DNA from: Candidatus Limosilactobacillus merdigallinarum
GTDB lineage: Bacteria > Bacillota > Bacilli > Lactobacillales > Lactobacillaceae
Direction: 5' to 3'
DNA: 59,066 bases
Assembly: GCA_019114515.1 (NCBI GenBank)
Contig: DXFH01000025.1
Coordinates: 1 to 59,066, forward strand
The notes under the pieces are model-generated. The model saw only the letters and a program-made list of their open reading frames with translations, did no database searches and had not been told where the DNA came from. Position numbers and translations under genes: made by a program. Below are positions 1 through 9,317 of this stretch, one piece after another. Within the stretch, counting starts at the first letter, position 1. Each line of letters opens with the position of its first letter.

Positions 1-688
1 CCAGGTTCTTGGCGTGGTAGTCCTCTGGGAAGGTAACCTTAACGTCCACATCATCACCGGAGTTGTGACCGATCAGTTGGTCTTCGAAGCCTGGAATGAA
101 TGAGCCGGAACCTAATTCAAGGGAGTAGTTATCAGCGGAACCGCCATCAAACTTCTTGCCATCAACGCTACCTTCGTAGTCGATAACGACCGTGTCGCCC
201 TTTTCAGCTGGCTTGGCTTCCTTAAGAACCAATTCAGCTTGTTGTTGACGCTTCTTTTCAATTTCTGAGTCAACGTCGGCGTCAGAAACCGTGGTGTCTT
301 GTTCAGGAACTTCCATACCCTTGTAGTCACCAAGCTTAACTTCTGGCATAACATCAACCGTAGCAGTAAGCGTCCAAGGTTGACCCTTTTCCATGCTCTT
401 GATTTCGATTTGTGGTTGAGCAACTGGTTGGATCTTCGTTTCCTTAACCGCAGCACTGTAAGCATCTGGCAATACCTTGTTTAAAGCATCTTGGTAGAGA
501 GATTCTTCACCGTACATTTGGTTGAAGATTTGGCGTGGAACACGGCCCTTACGGAAACCTGGCACCGTGATCTTCTTCCGGGTTTCAACGAAGGCTTCGT
601 CGATTCCCTTCTTAATAGTGTCTACATCGATATCAAATGTCAATGTACCTTTGCTGGCATCGCTATCGCGTTCCCATTTTGCTGACAT
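1..688 (-). CDS. tig: Trigger factor, N-terminal part (cut by window edge)
   Basis: Ribosome-associated chaperone and peptidyl-prolyl isomerase that meets nascent chains at the exit tunnel. The visible part starts with the usual short opening [10 protein letters not shown] and contains the ribosome-binding signature ([11 protein letters not shown], about residues 44-54; the GFRxGxxP loop docks on protein L23). The FKBP-like domain follows ([22 protein letters not shown] and the [14 protein letters not shown] region), after which the gene runs off the left end of the window, so the C-terminal chaperone arms are not seen. The ATG at 686-688 follows a GGAGGAAA ribosome site. Adjacency to tuf is common in lactobacilli. 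Identification is very secure; only completeness is unknown. Confidence 0.97.
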   Translation of the reverse strand, partial: MSAKWERDSDASKGTLTFDIDVDTIKKGIDEAFVETRKKITVPGFRKGRVPRQIFNQMYGEESLYQDALNKVLPDAYSAAVKETKIQPVAQPQIEIKSMEKGQPWTLTATVDVMPEVKLGDYKGMEVPEQDTTVSDADVDSEIEKKRQQQAELVLKEAKPAEKGDTVVIDYEGSVDGKKFDGGSADNYSLELGSGSFIPGFEDQLIGHNSGDDVDVKVTFPEDYHAKNL

Positions 689-842
689 TTTATTTCCTCC
701 AATAACAAATCAATTTGACCATCGCTACATTATTAATATAGGAATATAGGTTGGTCTGTACATACTTTATTAGTTTACCCTAGCTGTCACGCAATTGCAA
801 CCAATTGCCAGACATCGCAACGGTTTTATCATTTTTTAAATC

Positions 843-874
843 AAAAAAGGAATCCGGCGAACCGAATTCCTTTT
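843..874 (-). terminator. Intrinsic terminator of tuf
   Basis: Read on the minus strand this is a stem of about 13 pairs (AAAAGGAAT-TCGG against CCGG-ATTCCTTTT, one G-U pair) closed by a TTCG tetraloop and followed by T residues, starting about 20 bases past the tuf stop. It separates tuf from tig. Confidence 0.9.
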
Positions 875-894
875 ATTAAAAGCCTAATTGAAAA

Positions 895-2085
895 CTAGTC
901 TAACACTTCTGATACCACACCGGCACCAACAGTGTGTCCACCTTCACGGATAGTGAACTTCAGACCCTTTTCAAGGGCAACTGGCTTTTGCAAGTTAACA
1001 GTGAACGTTACATTATCACCAGGCATAACCATTTCTACACCATCTGGCAATTCAATAGTACCAGTAACATCAGTAGTGTGGAAGTAGAATTGTGGACGGT
1101 AGTTGGAGAAGAATGGCGTGTGACGGCCCCCTTCTTCCTTGGTCATAACATAAACTTCACCCTTGAACTTCTTGTGAGTTTGGATGGAACCTGGTTCAGC
1201 AAGAACTTGACCACGTTCGATTTGATCGTGTGAAATACCACGAAGCAATACACCAACGTTGTCCCCAGCTTCACCAAGATCAAGAGTCTTGTGGAACATT
1301 TCCAAACCAGTAACAGTTGACTTAAGAACGTCGTCAGTCAAACCAACGATTTCAACTTCGTCACCGATCTTAACAGTACCACGGTCGATACGACCAGAAG
1401 CAACAGTACCACGACCAGTAATAGTGAAGACGTCTTCGACAGGCATCATGAATGGCTTGTCAGTAGGACGCTTTGGAGTTGGGATGTATTCATCGATAAC
1501 ATCCATCAGGTGTAAGACAACCTTTTCTTGTTCTGGGTCACCTTGAAGAGCCTTCAAAGCGGAACCACGAACAACCGGAATATCATCTCCAGGGAAGTCG
1601 TATTCGGACAGCAAGTCACGAACTTCCATTTCAACCAGGTCGATCAATTCATCATCGTCAACAAGGTCACACTTGTTAAGGAATACAACAATGTACTTAA
1701 CACCAACTTGACGTGCTAACAGGATGTGTTCACGAGTTTGTGGCATAGGACCATCATCCGCAGCAACAACCAGGATAGCACCATCCATTTGTGCAGCACC
1801 TGTGATCATGTTCTTAACGTAGTCGGCGTGGCCTGGCGCATCGATGTGTGCGTAGTGACGCTTTTCCGTTTCATATTCAACGTGGGCAGTGTTGATAGTG
1901 ATACCACGTTCCTTTTCTTCTGGCGCAGCATCGATATCTTCAAACTTTTCCTGCTTAGCCAGACCCTTTTCAGCCAATACCTTGGTGATAGCGGCCGTCA
2001 AAGTAGTCTTCCCATGGTCAACGTGGCCAATAGTACCAATGTTTACATGGGGCTTAGTACGTTCATAATGTTCTTTTTCTGCCAT
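895..2085 (-). CDS. tuf: Elongation factor Tu
   Basis: GTPase that delivers aminoacyl-tRNA to the ribosomal A site. The ATG at 2083-2085 gives 396 residues, the standard length; an in-frame upstream extension to 2226 has no ribosome site and is rejected, whereas AGGAGGG sits just before this start. The G-domain shows GHVDHGKTT (residues 20-28), the effector segment with [19 protein letters not shown] and NKCD, followed by the two beta-barrel domains ending in [10 protein letters not shown]. It has its own strong promoter and terminator and is therefore probably monocistronic or the distal member before tig. Nothing unusual. Confidence 0.99.
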   Translation of the reverse strand: MAEKEHYERTKPHVNIGTIGHVDHGKTTLTAAITKVLAEKGLAKQEKFEDIDAAPEEKERGITINTAHVEYETEKRHYAHIDAPGHADYVKNMITGAAQMDGAILVVAADDGPMPQTREHILLARQVGVKYIVVFLNKCDLVDDDELIDLVEMEVRDLLSEYDFPGDDIPVVRGSALKALQGDPEQEKVVLHLMDVIDEYIPTPKRPTDKPFMMPVEDVFTITGRGTVASGRIDRGTVKIGDEVEIVGLTDDVLKSTVTGLEMFHKTLDLGEAGDNVGVLLRGISHDQIERGQVLAEPGSIQTHKKFKGEVYVMTKEEGGRHTPFFSNYRPQFYFHTTDVTGTIELPDGVEMVMPGDNVTFTVNLQKPVALEKGLKFTIREGGHTVGAGVVSEVLD

Positions 2086-2161
2086 TAATGAAACCCTCCT
2101 GAAAAAATTACAAGTATCATGTCGGTTACTACAAAGCAATAACCGGCACACCCTTGTTAAC

Positions 2162-2190
2162 ATTATACTACTTCCAGAACCTGATTCAAA
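2162..2190 (-). promoter_or_regulatory. tuf promoter
   Basis: Minus strand: -35 TTTGAA (2185-2190), 17-base spacer, perfect -10 TATAAT (2162-2167). It lies 77 bases before the tuf start. The leader between them holds a small hairpin (CGGTTA against TAACCG, 2123-2145), which may stabilise the message. Confidence 0.8.
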
Positions 2191-2292
2191 GCCTGAATCA
2201 CGGCAACCGAAAGAATTCTTAATCATAATATCAGTTCGATTTTGATTTGTAAACGTATTTGACCGACTTTTTCCGAGAAATCAGCCCGACTG

Positions 2293-3189
2293 TTACATCA
2301 GCCTTTGAATAATCCTCATTAATTTTGCCTGCCAGTCATAGGCAAGTGTTATCCGGCTAGTGTTGTCAGTACGGGAATATGCAGTTAATACCTGAAACCA
2401 TGCATCCTCATCCGTGATTGTTTCCTCAATGCGCGGATACAGCAGAATTAACTGTAAATGAAACTGCTGAACAAATGATTGATATGACATAGGATTATTT
2501 TGAGCATAATTGTCCTGTAGTCTGCGCATCATTCGTATTACTACTGGAATCTGATCCAGAGGCAGTAGTTTACCCGGATTGACCGTATGCTCCTGTTCAT
2601 CAATCCAGTAAAATGTCATTTCTTCATTTACCTTCAAGTTTGCCAGGTCTTGGATCACGCTTGAACGCAATAAGGGATGGACATATGGGTCTCGGATAAC
2701 AAATTTTGCCGCTTTTAAATAGTTTGCTAATGGTAATTTTGCCGCCTCTTCAAAACGTTCTTGCTGACCGCGAAATGGTCGATCCCCCAAGTGATAAAAA
2801 TTATTTTCTCGTGCATTAATTGTGGCTGACTCAGTTTGGGTTGCATGCTCTTCGGCCTTGCTTACTATTGCGATCAACCTATTATCCCCGAGTTGATTTG
2901 CAAACAAGCGTGCACTAATAAATAGCTGATTTTTCAACATGACATCTAGATAAAATAACTGGTGCTCCTGGTCGTTAAAATAGGCAGCACGATCATCTTC
3001 TATTAAACGCCACGCCTTCGTATATTGTTGATCCGCTACTAATGCTTGTGCGTAGATATACCGCAACTGTTGGTCATCCACCTCTTCATCTATGGGGGCT
3101 AACCGCTTAACTGCTTGGTGTGGTTGATGATTATTTATTTCTTGCTGTGCTAATTCAATTTCGTGCTGTTGCTTTTCAGTTAATTTCAT
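2293..3189 (-). CDS. Conserved helical-repeat (TPR-like) protein of unknown function
   Basis: 298 residues, almost entirely helical, starting MKLTEKQQHEIELAQQ and containing repeat-like pairs of helices (for example AVKRLAPIDEEVDDQQLRYIY and YTKAWRLIEDDRAAYF), which suggests a tetratricopeptide-type scaffold. No catalytic motif, signal peptide or membrane segment is visible. I recognise it only as the kind of uncharacterised protein found near rnj and tuf in lactobacilli. The ATG at 3187-3189 follows AGGTG; a longer frame to 3231 would run through the preceding terminator and is rejected. The start lies only about 20 bases after the rnjB terminator, leaving no room for a separate promoter, so expression probably depends on read-through. 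Function unknown. Confidence 0.75.
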   Translation of the reverse strand: MKLTEKQQHEIELAQQEINNHQPHQAVKRLAPIDEEVDDQQLRYIYAQALVADQQYTKAWRLIEDDRAAYFNDQEHQLFYLDVMLKNQLFISARLFANQLGDNRLIAIVSKAEEHATQTESATINARENNFYHLGDRPFRGQQERFEEAAKLPLANYLKAAKFVIRDPYVHPLLRSSVIQDLANLKVNEEMTFYWIDEQEHTVNPGKLLPLDQIPVVIRMMRRLQDNYAQNNPMSYQSFVQQFHLQLILLYPRIEETITDEDAWFQVLTAYSRTDNTSRITLAYDWQAKLMRIIQRLM

Positions 3190-3210
3190 TCTGCACCTCA
3201 CTGCTAACAA

Positions 3211-3253
3211 AAAGAGCGTGCTAAAAGCCATTAATGCTTCATAAACACGCTCT
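3211..3253 (-). terminator. Intrinsic terminator of rnjB
   Basis: Minus strand stem AGAGCGTG / CACGCTCT with a 25-base loop (itself able to pair AAGC/GCTT), followed by five T residues. It sits between the rnjB stop and the ribosome site of the next gene. Confidence 0.8.
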
Positions 3254-3271
3254 ACAATAAGTGTTTAATGA

Positions 3272-5047
3272 TTAATCTTCGGTCGATTTCTTTATTGCTG
3301 ACTTCTTTTTAGCAGAAGTTTCTTTGTTTTCACCCTGCTTTTTGCTTGTATGGTGATTTTTCTTAGAATGGTTCTTCCGCTTTGGGTGCTGGTTAACCTC
3401 CATTATTACCGGCAAAATAACTGGGTGCCGTTTAGTATGATTAAACAGGAACCGGTTCAGCTTTTCACGCACATTTTGCTTTAAATGGCTCCAATCGAAT
3501 TCCTTCTTATTCAGATCTTCCTGGATAGTCTTTTCAACCAGATCAGCACTTTGCTTCATCAATTGATGATTGGTTTTAACAAACACAAATCCACGGGAAG
3601 TGATTTGCGGCCGCGCAACAATTTTCTTCTTCTTCCGATCAATCGTTGCTACCACTACGAAAATACCATCTTCAGAGAGCACGCGCCGGTCTCGTAAGAC
3701 GATATTACCGATATCACCAACCCCAGTACCGTCAATCATGGTATTGCCAACTTCAACATGGTCACCAATGTGGAAAAGGCCATCTTTGTAATCAAGTACA
3801 TCACCATTCTTAGTCAAGAAAATGTGATCCTGAGGGATTCCCACTTCTTCTGCTAATTCGGCATGAGCATCTAACAGTCGGTATTCACCTTGAATCGGCA
3901 TGAAGAACTTTGGCTTCATAAAGTTCAGCATTAATTGTTCATCATTCTGGTTGGCCTGACCAGAAGGGTTAAGATCATGCGAAATAAACTTTACTTCTGC
4001 TCCTGCGTGATACAAAGAATCGGTAACTTTTTGCTCTACTGTTTCCATTGCATAGGAAGGAGTGGTAGTAACAAAAACCAAATCATTTTCATCTAAGTGA
4101 ATGTTCTTATCATCACCGTGGGCAATTGCTTGAAGAGCCTTAAGAGGTTCTCCTAAACGACCGGTTACTAAGATAACTTGTTCTTTAGGTTCCAGCTTAG
4201 CAGCCGCCTTCAACGAAATGAACATGTTCTTTGGCACGTGCAATTTATGCAAAGACATTGCTGTATCGATAACCTGCTCCAAGTCTTTACCAGACAAAGC
4301 AATTTTACGGCCCGTCGCATGGGCGGCATCGATGATTTGTTGAACACGCATAATATTGGAGGCTACACTGCCAACGACAATCCGACCATCAAAGTTGGCG
4401 AAAGCGTCCTCAATATATTCAGCAATGTCCTTTTCACGTGTGTTAGCACCAGCAATCCCAGCACCTGCTGAATCACTCAGCAAAAGCAGCACACCTTCAT
4501 CACCAACTTTTGCCAATTGTGACAAATCGGTGCGGTAACCATCCTGAGCCGTTTGGTCGAACTTAAAGTCACCGGTATAAACAATATTGCCTTCATCAGT
4601 GTGCAACACAATTCCTAATGAATTAGGGATTGTGTGCGTCGTGCTAAAGAAAGAAACAGTGACATCCTTGAAGTCGATTTCCGTATCAGGATCCACTACA
4701 TGATAGTCATTGAAACTCTTGACTTCCGAATGTTCTTCAACTGCCAGCTTTGCCAGTGCAATCGTCAACTGACTACCAAACACCGGCACCTTAAAGTCAT
4801 TTAGAAAGTACGGTAAGGAGCCAATTGCATCCGCATGACCATGGGTAAGGAAAACCCCTGCAATTTGGTTAGCGTGAGACTTAAGGTATGACCAGTCCGG
4901 AATAACCACATCAATACCCATCAACTCATTTTCAGGGTATTTCAGGCCACAGTCTAAAATAAAAATTTGGGAATTAATTTCTACTGCGTACATATTTTTC
5001 CCGTTTTCGCGAACTCCACCAAACGGGATCACTTTAATCTTACTCAA
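3272..5047 (-). CDS. rnjB: Ribonuclease J2 (probably the non-catalytic partner of RNase J1)
   Basis: Metallo-beta-lactamase / beta-CASP ribonuclease of the RNA degradosome, forming a heterocomplex with RNase J1 in Firmicutes. 591 residues. The metal motif HxHxDH reads HGHADA (residues 69-74), so the last histidine is replaced by Ala; TGDFKFDQT is retained. The later H-x-SGH region reads NPSGQANQ, so another ligand is gone. This degeneration is typical of J2 and argues for J2 rather than J1. The C-terminal 40 residues are a lysine-rich basic tail, plausibly RNA-binding. The start is TTG (5045-5047) behind GAAGGAG. It lies downstream of rpsO, with its own promoter at 5138-5166. Confidence 0.9.
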   Translation of the reverse strand: MSKIKVIPFGGVRENGKNMYAVEINSQIFILDCGLKYPENELMGIDVVIPDWSYLKSHANQIAGVFLTHGHADAIGSLPYFLNDFKVPVFGSQLTIALAKLAVEEHSEVKSFNDYHVVDPDTEIDFKDVTVSFFSTTHTIPNSLGIVLHTDEGNIVYTGDFKFDQTAQDGYRTDLSQLAKVGDEGVLLLLSDSAGAGIAGANTREKDIAEYIEDAFANFDGRIVVGSVASNIMRVQQIIDAAHATGRKIALSGKDLEQVIDTAMSLHKLHVPKNMFISLKAAAKLEPKEQVILVTGRLGEPLKALQAIAHGDDKNIHLDENDLVFVTTTPSYAMETVEQKVTDSLYHAGAEVKFISHDLNPSGQANQNDEQLMLNFMKPKFFMPIQGEYRLLDAHAELAEEVGIPQDHIFLTKNGDVLDYKDGLFHIGDHVEVGNTMIDGTGVGDIGNIVLRDRRVLSEDGIFVVVATIDRKKKKIVARPQITSRGFVFVKTNHQLMKQSADLVEKTIQEDLNKKEFDWSHLKQNVREKLNRFLFNHTKRHPVILPVIMEVNQHPKRKNHSKKNHHTSKKQGENKETSAKKKSAIKKSTED

Positions 5048-5137
5048 TAGTTTCTCCTTCGTTCTGATTAAATTTTAAATACCTCGCTAAACAGGATATT
5101 TAACGGGATTTACTTCAACACTTAAATGCTAAGAATA

Positions 5138-5166
5138 ATCATACCACAGGAAAGCATTAGAGTGAA
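5138..5166 (-). promoter_or_regulatory. rnjB promoter
   Basis: Minus strand: -35 TTCACT (5161-5166), 17-base spacer ending in TGG (extended -10), -10 TATGAT (5138-5143). Confidence 0.65.
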
Positions 5167-5180
5167 AATGATCCAAAAAC

Positions 5181-5211
5181 AAAAAGAGACAGGCAAAAAC
5201 CCATCTCTTTT
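5181..5211 (-). terminator. Terminator of rpsO
   Basis: Minus strand stem AAAAGAGA / TCTCTTTT with a 14-base loop, followed by more T residues, about 20 bases past the rpsO stop. Confidence 0.75.
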
Positions 5212-5233
5212 CATCAAAGTAAAAGTTTGAATA

Positions 5234-5503
5234 TTAACGACGCAGACCCAGACTCTTGATTAAGTCACGGTATGCTGGCAGATCAGTCCGCCGCAGGTAA
5301 GCCAAAAGGTTACGACGGTGACCAATCTTCTTCATCAGACCACGCTGTGAGTGGTAGTCGTGCTTGTGAGTACGAAGGTGATCGTTTAATTCATTGATGT
5401 CTGCAGTCAAAACAGCCACTTGAACCTGGGTAGAACCAGTGTCGCCTTCGTGAGTAGCATACTTTTTGATGATTTCGTTCTTCTTTTCCTTTGAGATAGC
5501 CAT
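5234..5503 (-). CDS. rpsO: 30S ribosomal protein S15
   Basis: Primary 16S rRNA-binding protein of the small-subunit platform. 89 residues, the normal size, with the family signature [28 protein letters not shown] and [10 protein letters not shown]. The ATG at 5501-5503 follows AAAGGTGG; the in-frame extension upstream (to 5578) would start in the leader and has no ribosome site. It is transcribed from the promoter at 5603-5631 with a structured leader of about 90 bases that could serve S15 autoregulation. Its neighbours rnjB and the divergent rpsT tie it to translation and RNA turnover. Confidence 0.98.
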   Translation of the reverse strand: MAISKEKKNEIIKKYATHEGDTGSTQVQVAVLTADINELNDHLRTHKHDYHSQRGLMKKIGHRRNLLAYLRRTDLPAYRDLIKSLGLRR

Positions 5504-5596
5504 AGCTATTATCCACCTTTCATTAAATAAAATGCCCTGCTCTAAGTAAAACGTCGGTGTGGTCGTCAAACTGAGCACAGGGTTTGGTTAAACACC
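5504..5596 (-). promoter_or_regulatory. Structured 5' leader of rpsO, possible S15 autoregulatory site
   Basis: On the minus strand the leader can fold through CCC..TGCTC (about 5570-5582) against GAGCA..GGG (about 5534-5543), enclosing about 30 bases with further pairing ACG/CGT. S15 represses its own message in several bacteria by binding such junctions. That function here is inference from position and foldability only. Confidence 0.4.
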
Positions 5597-5602
5597 TTTG
5601 TT

Positions 5603-5631
5603 AATATAACGAAAATCAGCTTTAATTGCAA
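5603..5631 (-). promoter_or_regulatory. rpsO promoter
   Basis: Minus strand: -35 TTGCAA (5626-5631), 17-base spacer, -10 TATATT (5603-5608). Confidence 0.75.
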
Positions 5632-5670
5632 GTTTTCTGAGCTTTTTTCACTGACTGCCCCTGCTTACTA

Positions 5671-5699
5671 TTGCATTGAGAACCAGGATTCTGTATAAT
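5671..5699 (+). promoter_or_regulatory. rpsT promoter
   Basis: -35 TTGCAT (5671-5676), 17-base spacer, perfect -10 TATAAT (5694-5699), about 57 bases before the rpsT start. It is divergent from the rpsO promoter. Confidence 0.8.
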
Positions 5700-5755
5700 G
5701 ACAAATGTTGAAAATTCTGGTCAACCGATACCAAATGGTACGGAGGTGAAAATCG

Positions 5756-6010
5756 ATGCCAATCATTAAATCAGCTATTGAACGTGTTCGTACTAGCGAA
5801 AAGGCTGAAGCACGCAACGCTTCACAAATGAGTGCTATGCGGACTGCTATCAAGAAGTTCAACAAAGCTAAGTTAGCCGGCGCTGACAATGTCGATGACC
5901 TTTACAAGGCTGCTTTATCAGCAATTGACCGTGCTCACTCCAAGGGCTTGATCAAAGCCAACAAAGCTGCTCGTGATAAGTCACGTTTGTCAGCACGTTA
6001 CGCTAAGTAA
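5756..6010 (+). CDS. rpsT: 30S ribosomal protein S20
   Basis: Small basic protein that binds the 5' and 3' minor domains of 16S rRNA. 84 residues, standard length, beginning [21 protein letters not shown] and ending in a lysine and alanine-rich helix ([22 protein letters not shown]). The ATG follows GGAGGTG. It is a single-gene unit on the plus strand with a near-consensus promoter and a strong terminator, placed back to back with rpsO and converging with holA. Nothing irregular. Confidence 0.98.
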   Translation: MPIIKSAIERVRTSEKAEARNASQMSAMRTAIKKFNKAKLAGADNVDDLYKAALSAIDRAHSKGLIKANKAARDKSRLSARYAK

Positions 6011-6023
6011 TTAGCAAGTGAAT

Positions 6024-6060
6024 AAAAAAGCAAGCGCCAAGTTTGGTGCTTGCTTTTTTT
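6024..6060. terminator. Bidirectional terminator between rpsT and holA
   Basis: Long stem AAGCAAGCGCCAA / TTGGTGCTTGCTT flanked by A and T runs on both sides, so it can end rpsT (plus) and holA (minus). Confidence 0.9.
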
Positions 6061-7087
6061 ATACATTCTTTTTCTGCTGGTATTGCAGCATGAATAGCTG
6101 AAACAGCAATTCTGGTGAACGGCTACTCCCCTTTAAGGCTCGCTCTGTCCTAATTAAGCCTAAGTAGGCATTGATAAGGTCTAATAGCGAAAACCTCCGC
6201 ACGGTTTGCAGCCCTAATTTAACCCGGTATGGGTGGACATTCAGTTTCTTTGCCAGTGTGCCCTGTGAAAGACCACGCCCACTTAAAATCTTTAGCTGCA
6301 ACAATAAACGAAACTGACTGATTAAGACCGCATTAATCTGTAAGGGCTGATGATCACCATCTAATAATTGGCGATAAAGACTTAAAGCACGATCTTGTTC
6401 ACGCTGTAAAACGGCCGACACCAAATCAAAAATATTATTATCTAACGTTTGTGGGACTAAGCCAGACACCTGTTCTTTTGTGATTTGATGACTATCGATG
6501 GCCAATAATTCTAATTTGGTAAGGTTAGCTTTCATCAAACTATAGTCAGCGTTTGTACGCTGTACCAGCTCATCTAGTGCTTCTGGCATCAGTTGGTAAC
6601 CATCATCACTGGCCTGTTGTGCGATTAATTGCCGCGCCTGTGGTTCCTTTAATGGAGAAGTATCAACTAAAACCGCATTTTTCTTTAAAGCACGAACAAC
6701 CGATTTACGACCATCTAACTTTTCGTACGGCGCCATTAATACCAAGATCGTTGAACGTTGGGGCTTTTCTAGATAATTTTTCAAGAGGTCCGGATTCTGT
6801 TTAACCCGGGACTTCTTAGAACTGGTCGTTAGAAATGCGGGTTTATTTAATATAACCAAGCGCCTTTCACCAAAAAATGGTGCTGACATGGCATCATCCA
6901 TTGCATCGGCCAGGTTTTCTTCTTCCAGATCGTAATTACCAACGTTCATTACCCTCTGTTCTTGCGGAATCAGGTTCATAAATGTCGTCTTCACTTCATC
7001 TTGTATGACCGATTGTGTACCAAGAACGAGATAAATTGGAGCCGGTGGCGCCTGATTTAGTTGTTTTTTTAGCGTGTTTGCATCCAA
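6059..7087 (-). CDS. holA: DNA polymerase III subunit delta
   Basis: Clamp-loader subunit that opens the sliding clamp. 342 residues, with the family start PIYLVLGTQSVIQDEVK, the segment RRLVILNKPAFL, the NTDYSLMKANLTKLELL-like motif (here NADYSLMKANLTKLELLA) and the C-terminal collar ending SPELLFQLFMLQYQ. The start is TTG (7085-7087), chosen because GGTAGGAG lies ten bases upstream; it overlaps the end of comEC by 19 bases. The order comEA-comEB-comEC-holA is the normal Firmicutes arrangement, so holA probably depends on read-through from that operon even though comEC is broken here. Identification secure. Confidence 0.95.
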   Translation of the reverse strand: MDANTLKKQLNQAPPAPIYLVLGTQSVIQDEVKTTFMNLIPQEQRVMNVGNYDLEEENLADAMDDAMSAPFFGERRLVILNKPAFLTTSSKKSRVKQNPDLLKNYLEKPQRSTILVLMAPYEKLDGRKSVVRALKKNAVLVDTSPLKEPQARQLIAQQASDDGYQLMPEALDELVQRTNADYSLMKANLTKLELLAIDSHQITKEQVSGLVPQTLDNNIFDLVSAVLQREQDRALSLYRQLLDGDHQPLQINAVLISQFRLLLQLKILSGRGLSQGTLAKKLNVHPYRVKLGLQTVRRFSLLDLINAYLGLIRTERALKGSSRSPELLFQLFMLQYQQKKNV

Positions 7088-9288
7088 GAAAGTTCATCTC
7101 CTACCAATTGTGTTTTTATATGCCCATAATGTCCAAAATATACGTATGAAATCATTCCATAGCGCTGAGTTGATAAATATGGAATTTGCAAACGTCTTAA
7201 ATTATTTAATGTTACCTGATGTGGATGGCCATAACGGTTTTTCCGTCCTGCCGAAATAATAGCTAATGATGGACGCAGTTTGTTCAAAAAACGTGGATCA
7301 CTAGCAGTATGGCTGCCATGATGTCCCAATTTGATAATATCAGCTCTTAGTTGTGGATACTGTTTCAGTACTTGCAACTCTCCCTTTCGATCCAAATCAC
7401 CCATAAAAATAAAGTATGCATTACCAAACCTACCCCATAAGACTTCTGAATCCTCATTATTGCCTTGACCCTTTCGTGAAGGGTGAAGCGTGGATAAATT
7501 AGCTGGCAGTTTTTGACTCGCTACAATTCCTTGAACCTTTTGTTTACCCGGTAAATGCTTTAAAAAGCGCTTTTGTTTTTCCATTCCTTTCGGGACATAA
7601 ACACAGCTAACCTTAAACTCTTTAAGGACATCCGTCATATAGCCAATATGGTCCGTATCATGGTGACTAAGGCAAAGAGCATCAATACGGGTGATACCAC
7701 GACTTTTTAGGTAGTTGATGCTGGTCTTTTCAGCCCGGGAAAGTGGTGCAACTCCTTGCGCCCACTTTGCTTTCTTAAAGTGTAACTGGCCACCCGTGTC
7801 GATCATTACTACCCGGTGATTAAACGGCGTTCTGATAATTGCACAATCACCTTGTCCAATATCAAAGAATGTGACTTCGCCGGTCAATGGCATGTGGATC
7901 CAAAAAAAGCTTAAACAATAGATTGCAGTCATTGCGTAAATCAAACAGCGATCCAACTTATGCTGGTTAAACAACCATAATGACAAAACCACCAATATTA
8001 TTGCTATAATCCCCGGCATTTTACCGAAAACAATCATACCGGGCAAGTTGGCAAGCCACTCTAAAAAGCCATCAAAGTCCTGCAGTAGCTGATTCGTTAA
8101 ATGCACGATCAATGGTACAAATGGCCACACAACCACGCTTAAGATTACAGCCGGCAATATTGCTAAAGTAAAAAACGGCACAATAAGAATATTAGCAAAC
8201 AAACTAATCAGGTGTACCTGATAAAAAGATGTTAAGACCGCAGGCAATGCAATAGTGTTCATCGCAACAGCCTGGCGCCAGCCATTTCGCACTTTGATTG
8301 TCCGCAATGCAAATGACAATAAATAGGTTAACTGGCCACCAGCATTAACTAGCAGCCCCGGTTGAATTGCTAAATGAAGCAATAAGCCTAATGACCAACA
8401 ATCTCCACTGTAACGATTCGTCAATTTCTCAATTAGCAGCTGCAACTCGGTCATAATGATGGCTCGACTTAAACCATTGCCGGCACCACCTATGATGATT
8501 AAACAAGGTAAGACAATTATCTCAATCCACTTACGTTGCTCTCGCGTGATGGCTAAATGCACTAATAAATATCGCAAAATCGCTAATAAAACCATCACAT
8601 GTATTCCTGAAATACAGAATAAGTGTATTATTCCTAAGGTACTGGCAAATTGCAGCGTTGATTTTAATTGCGGATCATTAAATCCTAATAACAGTCGTTC
8701 TGCATAAGAACCAAGCGGCTGTGGTAATGAACGAAAGTATATTTTTAAACGTGCACGGACCTGATGAATTTTGGCGATCAAACTGTGGGCTTGCTCTACT
8801 TTTATACTCACCATCTGACCATGTAGCTGTTGAAAAATACCATTTTGGGCATAATAACGGTGCGCATCAAATTCACAACGGTTGGTTGCCATTAGAATGG
8901 GACTTACTTCACCCTTAATTGCAACCAGCTGTGAGTTGTCTACCTGCAACAGCTGCTGTTGTTGGCGACGACTTTGGAGCAAAATTTACAGCAAAACTTT
9001 ATGGCCATTTACTGTGCCAATTGCTTGAGCATAATTGCCATTCACTTGCCAGGCATCAGCATTTACTCTAACCTGCGTTTCAACTGATTGTACTTGATGA
9101 GGTGTTAAGGATGCTTGCACTCGCCTATGTACATAACAGCGTCCGCTTGCGATTAACAAGAGAATACACACACTGATCAGTGTTTTGCGCTCATTTAGAG
9201 TAATAATACGTAGCAATAGGTACACTAGAAAAACTAGCAGCCACCATTGATGATTTAAAAGCGTAGTCGACCATATAGCTACGCACAA
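7069..9288 (-). pseudogene. comEC: Competence DNA channel ComEC, interrupted by an in-frame TAA
   Basis: ComEC is the membrane channel that takes up single-stranded DNA. Two ORFs in the same frame together match it. The first (8986-9288, about 100 residues) holds the N-terminal membrane segments and the start of the DUF4131 domain. The second (7069-8985) holds the rest: the Competence domain (LLLGF, LGIIHLFCISGIHVMVLL and multiple membrane spans) and the metallo-beta-lactamase domain (GQGDCAIIRTP, SHHDTDHIG, GHHGSHTAS). They are separated only by TAA at 8986-8988; no base is gained or lost. The downstream part has no ATG or ribosome site nearby. The annotated start (TTG at 9286-9288) also lacks a good ribosome site, and the frame is open back to 9315. 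Most likely a non-functional allele. Confidence 0.88.
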
Positions 9289-9317
9289 GGTCGCTAAGAG
9301 CAGCTTAGGATTAATAG

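Noticed and set aside
2086-2226. In-frame N-terminal extension of tuf
   Set aside because: It passes through the tuf promoter and leader; the canonical ATG with AGGAGGG gives the normal 396 residues.
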